Assembly: GCA_017473165.1 (NCBI GenBank)
Contig: JAFUNA010000030.1
Span: 1-40,298 of the forward strand
DNA: 40,298 bases
Direction of reading: 5' to 3'
Source of the DNA: Clostridia bacterium
Lineage (GTDB): Bacteria > Bacillota > Clostridia > Oscillospirales > Acutalibacteraceae
In this document: positions 34,819 through 40,298 of the stretch, piece after piece
Layout: each line of letters begins with the position of its first letter
Position numbering within the stretch: position 1 is the stretch's first letter
Made by a program: the position numbers and the translations under genes
The notes under the pieces: generated by a model
What the model was told of the DNA's origin: nothing
What the model saw: the letters and a program-made list of their open reading frames with translations, nothing else
Database searches by the model: none

Positions 34819-35187
34819 TTACAGCGGCTTTCCGCAGTATTCGCAGTATTTTCCGCTGCCTGCCTGAGCACCGCAATTTTGGCAAAAACGCGGCTTGTGC
34901 GCAGCATCACAAGCATACGCGCCCGGATTTGGGATCGTGCCGTGTTCCTGCGCGGTGTTCCGCTCCATCATTTCTCGCTGCGGCGGATAACTGTTCATAA
35001 CGGCGTTGGCTTCGTTTATGAGCTTTTGCATAGCAGCCTGATCCTCCGCGATTGCCCTATTTGCTTTCGTTTGAGCCTGTGCGCGCTCCTCCGGCGTCAT
35101 TTTATCGAGCATCGCCTGCACCTTCTTTTGGGCCTCTTCGAGCGCGCGTTCCATCTCTTCCCGGCTGATTTCGATGTTGTTTTCCAT
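34819..35187 (-). CDS. Coiled-coil protein with C-terminal zinc ribbon
   Basis: This 122-residue soluble protein has an acidic helical part (about 1-65, ISREEMERALEEAQKKVQAM and ERAQAQTKANRAIAED) and a C-terminal zinc ribbon (CQNCGAQAGSGKYCEYCGKPL). The ATG at 35187 has GGAGG in front; the ATG at 35202 is part of that site. It has no signal peptide and should be cytoplasmic. No exact family is known to me. It is the second gene in a tight run with the lipoprotein and the small membrane protein. Confidence 0.7.
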   Translation of the reverse strand: MENNIEISREEMERALEEAQKKVQAMLDKMTPEERAQAQTKANRAIAEDQAAMQKLINEANAVMNSYPPQREMMERNTAQEHGTIPNPGAYACDAAHKPRFCQNCGAQAGSGKYCEYCGKPL

Positions 35188-35214
35188 CTTCGTTTCCTCC
35201 ATTCGTTGTTTCGT

Positions 35215-35901
35215 TTATTTCGCACCGAACACACCGACAAAGGCTTTTTGTTTACTCAGCACAGCGCCGTCTGCATCCAGTACCTCGATATATGCGTCAT
35301 ATTTTGAATCTTCGGTCGTAAATCGTATGACATAGCCGTCGTCGAGCCGGAGGTTTTTTGCGGAGTAATATGTGTGATCGGCGTCAATGATGTTGACGAT
35401 ATACAATTCCTGTTCATCTGCTTTGGAAAGGGCAATATCACACTGTGTATTCGCTTCAAGGTTTTTTGCGCTTGCAGTTCCCCACAGGGAGGATTTCAGG
35501 TTTTCATCGGTCTGCGGCAAAAACCAGACGTCCGCGGTTTCTACATTGTTGACAAATGTAACGCGGGAACTTTCCGGCTGTTCGGGAAGCATACTGTTAT
35601 GCGATTTTAAATGCAGCGTCACATCATGACCTGGCATAATAAAAGAAAACACATACCCGTCTTTACTGTTGTAATCTTGTGACATTGCCACGTCTTCATC
35701 GATCCAAAAATTATAATCTGTATCTGTGGCGATCATTTTATAATATACTGTCACCCGATCTCCCTGAGCATACGCAGTCTTTTTGCTTTCAAAGCCCCAG
35801 CCGTCAAAATGAAGCTCATATTTTTGTTTTTCGCATCCGAACAATGTGAACATCATAACCACTCCAAAAAATATACTCAAGCAACAAAATATTCGCCTCA
35901 T
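35215..35901 (-). CDS. Lipoprotein of the sensor module
   Basis: This 228-residue protein has a signal peptide MRRIFCCLSIFFGVVMMFTL with a lipobox ending at FGC. The mature domain is beta-rich, with segments YELHFDGWGFESKKTAYAQG, FSFIMPGHDVTLHLKSH and RLDDGYVIRFTTED. The PGHDVTL segment resembles the repeated beta units of some cell-surface proteins. The frame is open upstream to 36084, but GGGAG places the start at 35901. It may be a ligand-binding or anchoring component in the envelope; this is inference. Confidence 0.7.
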   Translation of the reverse strand: MRRIFCCLSIFFGVVMMFTLFGCEKQKYELHFDGWGFESKKTAYAQGDRVTVYYKMIATDTDYNFWIDEDVAMSQDYNSKDGYVFSFIMPGHDVTLHLKSHNSMLPEQPESSRVTFVNNVETADVWFLPQTDENLKSSLWGTASAKNLEANTQCDIALSKADEQELYIVNIIDADHTYYSAKNLRLDDGYVIRFTTEDSKYDAYIEVLDADGAVLSKQKAFVGVFGAK

Positions 35902-35918
35902 ATTTTTTCTCCCACAAA

Positions 35919-36143
35919 TCATTTCAATCCAAACAGGTTTTTGAAAAAGTCGGCAATTTTCGCAAAAAAGCATTTGATCGTATTGATAACAAGCCGGAAA
36001 AGGCTGACGGGTTTCTCTTCGACTGCGGTAAGCGTCACATCGTATGCTCGGCCGAGTTTTGTGTTTGTTTCCGCTGAGACGCAACGTGTCAGCTGAGAGT
36101 TCACATAAACAACAGCCGGACTTTCGTCAAAGCCGCTGTCATT
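35919..36143 (-). pseudogene. Probable 3' remnant of a surface-protein gene
   Basis: An open frame runs between the response-regulator stop and 35919. It encodes DSGFDESPAVVYVNSQLTRC, then ETNTKLGRAYDVTLTAVEEKPV, and ends in an amphipathic aromatic tail, IKCFFAKIADFFKNLFGLK. It has no signal peptide and no good start site (a GTG at 36104 has no ribosome site). The tail resembles the ends of large clostridial surface proteins, so I read it as the end of a deleted gene. It could instead be a short peptide gene. Confidence 0.35.
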
Positions 36144-36145
36144 CT

Positions 36146-36781
36146 TTACTCACGGATAGTGTTCCTTACCACGATCCCAAGGCTGCACGCTTCGGATACA
36201 AGCTCCGTGCGAGTTCTAAAGCCGGTCTTTTCCAAAAGGTGCTGGATATGGCTTTTCACTGTTCCCACAGAGATATGAAGCCTGTCGGCAATGACGGTGT
36301 TGCTGTCGCCCGAGGTCAGCTCTTTAAGGATTTCAAGCTCCCGCTGCGTAAAATCACGGTTTGTCGTATTGCCGATGTGGATCAGCGGCGTTTCATCAGG
36401 ATAAATACATTCGCCTGCCATCGTGCGTTCCATCAAGTCCAGTATGCTTTCCTTCTGCCCGTCCTTGTACCAGAAGGAATCCACCCCGATTTTTCTTGCA
36501 CGCTCCAGCCATGAATATTCCGGCATGGAAGTCACGATGATGATTTTGACGTGCGGGAACTGCCGCTTGATTTCTTCCGCCGCGTCCAGACCGCTGTGAC
36601 CGAGTTCAGTCATAACGTCCATTAAAATCAAATCCACCTGACTTGTGCGGCAAACAGAAGGCGCGGCTGCGGCATTCGTCACCGAAAGAAGATGATGAAA
36701 TCGGTCGCTGGAACGGATATAGATTTCAAACAGCTCACGCGGCATATCCTGATCCTCTACAATCAATACATTATACGCGAT
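36146..36781 (-). CDS. NarL/LuxR-family response regulator
   Basis: This protein of about 211 residues has a receiver domain (VLIVEDQDMPRELFEIYI, phospho-acceptor in VDLILMDVM, conserved IIIVTSM and FWYKDG) and a C-terminal LuxR-type helix-turn-helix (FTQRELEILKELTSGDSNTVIADRLHISVGTVKSHIQHLLEKTG). It should be phosphorylated by the kinase encoded just upstream. The start is unusual. The only in-frame ATG at a suitable end (36841) lies in the operator. AAAAAGGGG (36791-36799) is ideally spaced from an ATC at 36781, so I propose an AUC start; TTG at 36766 is the alternative. Confidence 0.9.
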   Translation of the reverse strand: MAYNVLIVEDQDMPRELFEIYIRSSDRFHHLLSVTNAAAAPSVCRTSQVDLILMDVMTELGHSGLDAAEEIKRQFPHVKIIIVTSMPEYSWLERARKIGVDSFWYKDGQKESILDLMERTMAGECIYPDETPLIHIGNTTNRDFTQRELEILKELTSGDSNTVIADRLHISVGTVKSHIQHLLEKTGFRTRTELVSEACSLGIVVRNTIRE

Positions 36782-36808
36782 GGCAGAACACCCCTTTTTA
36801 CGATCTAC

Positions 36809-36857
36809 TTTTATTTTACTTTTTGTACTGCAAAAGCGCATCCGCCGATCGGCTGAT
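36809..36857 (-). promoter_or_regulatory. Operator-promoter of the response-regulator gene
   Basis: An inverted repeat (36840-36857, plus-strand ATCCGCCGATCGGCTGAT, one mismatch in the symmetry) is followed on the minus strand by a 21-bp spacer and TAAAATAAAA (36818-36809). The element lies directly after the kinase stop codon, so the regulator has its own promoter. It matches the element ahead of the cysteine-array gene in sequence and spacing, which suggests autoregulation by the NarL-type protein. Confidence 0.7.
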
Positions 36858-36859
36858 TT

Positions 36860-38101
36860 TCACAAACTTTTTTGAAAACGAAGCGAAAGCGTAAACCTCT
36901 CTGCACATTTTGCAACAACACAAGCACTCTGTTCACCGGCAAGCAGTGCAAGATTTTTCAGTCCACCAACGAAACGCACGTCCTCCGACGGTATAATGCC
37001 ATCGTTTACAAAGTCGCAGAGAAGCGTTTGCGCGTTCTCCGTAAATGAGATATCCAGATTATTTGCTCCGGCGTGCTTTGCGGCGTTGATCACAGCCTCC
37101 TGTGCGGCGGTAAAAAACAGAGCCCGCTGTTTGCTTGTCATGGCAGACGGAAGCTCCGCTTGCCATGTCAGACGGATCCCCAGCGATCGCGCAAGATCGT
37201 TTAAACGCTCTGCCTCTTTTTGATCTGCCGATTCATCATCTGCCTGCATACATAAAAACAGTGCGTTTTGCTCCCATTGCGAGAAAATACGGTCAAGCGC
37301 CGCTGCATCCGTCTTATCTGCCGCCATGGTGGAAAGCATCAGCCGGTTCATTTCGTCATGGATACTGACCTTTGCCTGCAAAATTTCCTGTTGCCGAACC
37401 GTATCTTCGATGCGCATACTATAAGCTTGCAACTCACCCTTCAGCCGTGAAAGCTCTGCCTTATCCTGCTCAAGAGCCTGCGTTTTGGCGTACTCCGCAG
37501 TAATATCCGAGGCAATCATTTCGTGAAGCGTTTCGCCCCCGAAAGCGATGTCACGACAGACAAAACGCCATACCCTTCCGTCGACAGTCAGTATCTCATC
37601 TTTGATTTTATCGTGAAAGTGATTTCCGTTGAGCAGATGACCACCCGTCAGGCTGACGCACAGACGGTTCATGCAGATATTCGAGAACAGCACCCGTCCG
37701 CTGTCGCGCCAGCAGCATACGCCGCAAGGCATCTGATCCAGCAGGCGCTTTACTGCAGCCGGTGTGATGCTTCGTTTTCCGCAGCGCAGAATGACGAGAA
37801 ACAAGATCACAGCCGCCGCTGTGAGAACGAAAAACGCCGCCAGCCAACACAGCCACGGAAGGCTGCCAAGCTTTCTGCTGACGGCGGCAATCTGATTTGT
37901 GCCGCCGACAAGGTGAATGTCGAACAGTACCTGCCACAGAAAATATGTGCTCATAAAGTGAAGCATAGAAAAAGCGGCAAGGCGGTATCTCCTGTGACTT
38001 ATCGCCAGTACGATCCCAAAGATACAGATCAGGCACAACAGCAACGCCCAAAGCGAAAATAACGACCGGAAAAGTTCTGTAAGCATATAAAATGCCGTCA
38101 T
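36860..38101 (-). CDS. Sensor histidine kinase (membrane, PAS-like linker)
   Basis: This 413-residue kinase has about three or four N-terminal membrane segments (about 5-125). A PAS-like segment follows (about 140-210, LLDQMPCGVCCWRDSGRVLF). After a coiled coil comes the phospho-acceptor region VSIHDEMNRLMLS, and then an ATPase domain with the N box AAQEAVINAAKHAGANN and the G-box-like FVGGLKNLALLAG. This is the kinase type that pairs with NarL regulators. The ATG at 38101 overlaps the preceding TGA (ATGA) and has AGGGGG upstream. A longer frame from 38134 is less likely. Confidence 0.85.
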   Translation of the reverse strand: MTAFYMLTELFRSLFSLWALLLCLICIFGIVLAISHRRYRLAAFSMLHFMSTYFLWQVLFDIHLVGGTNQIAAVSRKLGSLPWLCWLAAFFVLTAAAVILFLVILRCGKRSITPAAVKRLLDQMPCGVCCWRDSGRVLFSNICMNRLCVSLTGGHLLNGNHFHDKIKDEILTVDGRVWRFVCRDIAFGGETLHEMIASDITAEYAKTQALEQDKAELSRLKGELQAYSMRIEDTVRQQEILQAKVSIHDEMNRLMLSTMAADKTDAAALDRIFSQWEQNALFLCMQADDESADQKEAERLNDLARSLGIRLTWQAELPSAMTSKQRALFFTAAQEAVINAAKHAGANNLDISFTENAQTLLCDFVNDGIIPSEDVRFVGGLKNLALLAGEQSACVVAKCAERFTLSLRFQKSL

Positions 38102-39765
38102 GCTTCGCACCCCCTTCCGGGCAGAGTGAAGCAAATATATGTTACATCATCCTCTTGCAGGATATCGGTTTGTATGTTTGCACGTTTCAATATCAGACCC
38201 ATACCGTCGGCAACAGAAACTGACAGATGTTCCATCGTCAGCTTGCACACCGCTGTTTCACTTGATGAAAGGTTGACGAACACTCCGCGCAGAACTTTAA
38301 TATTTGCTTCAAGAAGCATACCGAACGTATCAAACACCGCAAGGGCTGCTTTGACGGAAATTTCGCCGTCCGCTGTGTTGACAAGCTCCGCCGGTATGCC
38401 GGAAAAATTCAAATAGCGCAATACCTCTGAGAAGGAAACGGCCAGTTCGCCCGCCTCGATCGTTTGACACTTGTCAGATAGCAGCATAAGGTTCGCGTAT
38501 CGCTTGATGAACGCGCCGAACAGGGTGATCTGCCGGCAGCACGTCTCCCGAACTGCCGCGTCGGAGGATGCGCGCGCTTCTTCCGCCAGGTGCGAGATTG
38601 CACGGGACTGCCTCTGTGTGTGCTTGGCAATTGTATCATACAGCGCCGTGCGCTGTTCGATTTTCGCCTGCTTTTCCGCAAGCTCGTTTTGCAGGCGGAT
38701 CAGCTCCGCTTCCTGCGAAAGGGCTTCCTTTGCCCCTTCGAGTTCTTCGTTTAACCGGTCAAGCTCGGTCAAATCATCCTGCCAGAAGCCGAATCCGCCC
38801 GGCAGCTCCATTTTGTGCAGGACGGTATGCGCACCGATCCTTGCGCCGTCGGGCGCGTCGAACTGCTCCACGGTCAACTCGATGGCAGAACCGGAGGCAT
38901 AGACCGTTTTGCCTTTGCTGTCTGTGATTTGCGCACGGATGGGAAAGGTCTGAAACAGCTTTACGTATCCCTTGTTAGTCGGAATCATACCAAGCTGTAT
39001 ACAACATTCCAGTATACCTGCCACCATAAAAATCAGTGTTTCCGGCAGCTCGATGATATATGTGCCGTTGAACTTTGGCATTTTTTCAGTTGCCAGCAGA
39101 ATGCTCTCGGCAATCCCGATGACAAACGGAATAACGGTCAGCCATGCGTATTTTTTCGCGCTGCTTATACTGCATTTAAAACCAAGAAAAAAAACAGCCG
39201 CCAGATACAGCGAATACTGCCATGCGGTAATGATATAAAACAGCCATCCGTAGGAATATTGCCCGTCCCAGCCGGCATATCCCGGCTGAAAGAGGAATAC
39301 CTGCTGATGCAGATCGTTTGTAAGCACCAGCAGAATCATTACAACGGTAACCGCACCGATCCAATACCATTTTTTTAAAATCCTCAACTCATCCTTCGGC
39401 GAGATAAGCAGAGCAATATAAAAGAAAAAAAGAGGGATCAGAAGCATCGGCACATAATACAGATACCATGTATGGCGCGCCAGCACGTCCACGCCGGCAA
39501 ATACGCTGTATTTGATGCCGCGCAGCAGAATAAGAAGTAAAGCCATACATGAAAGCGATTTCATTATGACCGACAATCCGCCCGCCCTCGGCAGTCTGTA
39601 AGCATAGTACAAAACCAAACACACGGATAGGAACAGCAGATAGATTGATGAAACATTCCGCGTCGGAAACCGGTCGGGAAGGATGCTTGCACAAGGTATA
39701 ATGTTGACCGCCAGAAGCAGATAGTATAGCGCAAGCCGCTTGAGCGTTGATTTCACTTCATGCAT
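38098..39765 (-). CDS. 7TM-type sensor protein with degenerate kinase-like output region
   Basis: This 555-residue protein has seven or eight membrane helices (about 8-245), of the type seen as N-terminal 7TM sensor regions of histidine kinases. A PAS-like segment (FQTFPIRAQITDSKGKTVYA) and a long coiled coil (about 330-400, LDRLNEELEGAKEALSQEAE) follow. Next come HLAEEARASS and a C-terminal domain. I cannot find N- or G-box motifs of an ATPase, so it probably senses a signal and works through the overlapping kinase. GAGGGG precedes the ATG at 39765, about 10 bases away. It is transcribed first, from a good promoter. Confidence 0.8.
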   Translation of the reverse strand: MHEVKSTLKRLALYYLLLAVNIIPCASILPDRFPTRNVSSIYLLFLSVCLVLYYAYRLPRAGGLSVIMKSLSCMALLLILLRGIKYSVFAGVDVLARHTWYLYYVPMLLIPLFFFYIALLISPKDELRILKKWYWIGAVTVVMILLVLTNDLHQQVFLFQPGYAGWDGQYSYGWLFYIITAWQYSLYLAAVFFLGFKCSISSAKKYAWLTVIPFVIGIAESILLATEKMPKFNGTYIIELPETLIFMVAGILECCIQLGMIPTNKGYVKLFQTFPIRAQITDSKGKTVYASGSAIELTVEQFDAPDGARIGAHTVLHKMELPGGFGFWQDDLTELDRLNEELEGAKEALSQEAELIRLQNELAEKQAKIEQRTALYDTIAKHTQRQSRAISHLAEEARASSDAAVRETCCRQITLFGAFIKRYANLMLLSDKCQTIEAGELAVSFSEVLRYLNFSGIPAELVNTADGEISVKAALAVFDTFGMLLEANIKVLRGVFVNLSSSETAVCKLTMEHLSVSVADGMGLILKRANIQTDILQEDDVTYICFTLPGRGCEA

Positions 39766-39799
39766 GTTTCTCAACCCCTCCGTTATCAGAATCATATCT

Positions 39800-39829
39800 A
39801 TGATACCACCCGGATCAGTATCCTGTCAA
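39800..39829 (-). promoter_or_regulatory. Promoter of the sensor-kinase operon
   Basis: On the minus strand, consensus TTGACA (39829-39824) and TATCAT (39805-39800) are 18 bp apart, 34 bases ahead of the start codon. This is a conventional constitutive-looking promoter and lacks the operator found at the regulator gene. Confidence 0.7.
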
Positions 39830-39924
39830 CGTACAGTTTGCAACAATGAAAAAATAGTGATAAATCATATATATTGTCTAAAAGCCATTAGACGCTTCAG
39901 ACAAAAAGCCCTTGCGCTAATGCG

Positions 39925-39974
39925 AAATGCGTACCCCTGTACTTTTTTACGATGCAGCATAAGGGTACGCATTT
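39925..39974. other. Long hairpin in the intergenic gap
   Basis: AAATGCGTACCC (39925-39936) pairs perfectly with GGGTACGCATTT (39963-39974) across a 26-base loop. It lies in the 378-base gene-free stretch at 39796-40173. It could be a terminator with a short T run on the plus strand or part of a small element. Confidence 0.6.
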
Positions 39975-40003
39975 TGTATTAAAATAAGTCATTACTTACA
40001 AAT

Positions 40004-40056
40004 AAGAACGAAAGTTATGATACCATTGGTATTGCAACTTTCGTTCTTTTCTTTTT
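40004..40056 (+). terminator. Second long T-tailed hairpin in the same gap
   Basis: AAGAACGAAAGTT (about 40004-40016) pairs with AACTTTCGTTCTT (40036-40048), with a near-palindromic ATACCATTGGTAT inside, followed by TTCTTTTT. No plus-strand gene is near, so it may end an unseen small RNA or belong to a repeat element. Confidence 0.55.
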
Positions 40057-40119
40057 ATCAAAATTGCCTGTAACACAAGGCTTTGGGGCTATGTGGCAAA
40101 AAATAATAGTTTCAGCGTG

Positions 40120-40158
40120 AAAAAACAGCCCTTACTACCGCTTGAGTAGTAGGGGCAG
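40120..40158 (-). terminator. Terminator of the partial gene at the window edge
   Basis: GCCCTTACTAC (40128-40138) pairs with GTAGTAGGGGC (40146-40156), with one wobble. On the minus strand it is followed by TGTTTTTT, 18 bases past the stop codon of the partial gene. Confidence 0.8.
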
Positions 40159-40173
40159 TTTTGCTTCATAGGA

Positions 40174-40298
40174 TTATAACTGCAAAATGCTGATATCCAT
40201 CTTCGTGTTTTCGATGTAGTGCTTGTACATTGTTTCAGCCGGAAGTAAACGAATCTGTATGTCCTGCAGACCGAGGCCGCTTAACATAGCAACTGGAA
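40174..40298 (-). CDS. 3' end of an unidentified gene (partial)
   Basis: Forty codons before a TAA at 40174-40176 read as a normal protein end: LSGLGLQDIQIRLLPAETMY, then KHYIENTKMDISILQL. The gene continues beyond the window on the minus-strand upstream side. I do not recognise the family. The terminator just downstream supports a real coding end. Confidence 0.6.
   Translation of the reverse strand, partial: PVAMLSGLGLQDIQIRLLPAETMYKHYIENTKMDISILQL

Noticed and set aside
38098-39765. Annotating the 555-residue protein as a complete histidine kinase.
   Set aside because: The N and G boxes of the ATPase domain could not be seen, whereas the overlapping downstream gene has them clearly.

Overview
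The window looks like chromosomal DNA of a Gram-positive gut Firmicute of class Clostridia, probably a Ruminococcaceae/Oscillospiraceae relative. The reasons are strong AGGAGG-type ribosome binding sites, short T-tailed terminators, NrdR, a G5/LysM/M23 wall protein, lipoproteins with lipoboxes, large serine recombinases and the type of surface proteins. This placement is inference; no 16S gene is present.

Positions 1-19,280 are mostly a core-type chromosome. They hold a short-repeat element with 64-bp inverted arms (70-491), an M23 wall hydrolase, an RmlD reductase, a PHP phosphatase with ispE, a YgjV-like membrane protein, an Sfp-type phosphopantetheinyl transferase, a DUF212/YuiD protein, an acyl-CoA synthetase, an insertion-sequence relic, a ProX-type deacylase, a secreted peptide, a lipoprotein, nrdR and a TIM-barrel isomerase. 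A carbohydrate cluster follows (Gfo/Idh oxidoreductase, CehA/McbA-type PHP hydrolase, small membrane protein, GPH symporter). An ECF sigma factor overlaps a membrane anti-sigma-like protein with a duplicated ectodomain. The section ends with tRNA-Pro(GGG), which has a clear promoter and terminator.

Positions 19,360-30,790 are accessory. A large serine recombinase lacking its catalytic N terminus, a parB fragment and a tyrosine-recombinase fragment are remains of one or more integrative elements. Between the recombinase and parB breaks sits an AT-rich cassette on the minus strand: a 2252-residue secreted RHS/YD-repeat protein ending in a DUF4474-like domain, a DUF5104-like secreted protein overlapping it by 4 bp, and a lipoprotein. 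It resembles a polymorphic toxin with its immunity partner. Upstream is a structured leader RNA candidate ending in a terminator.

Positions 30,790-39,830 hold a second accessory module, also on the minus strand. A 7TM-type sensor and a histidine kinase overlap by 4 bp and are followed by a NarL-type response regulator. Downstream lie a lipoprotein, a small zinc-ribbon protein, a small membrane protein and a 1217-residue secreted protein with about 160 cysteines, seven helical repeats and a BIG2 domain. The promoter of the regulator and that of the cysteine-rich protein share an 18-bp inverted repeat, the same 21-bp spacer and the same TAAAATAAAA box. This is the best candidate here for an undescribed system: a three-protein sensory circuit controlling an unusual cysteine-array surface protein. 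The window ends with hairpins and the 3' end of an unidentified gene.
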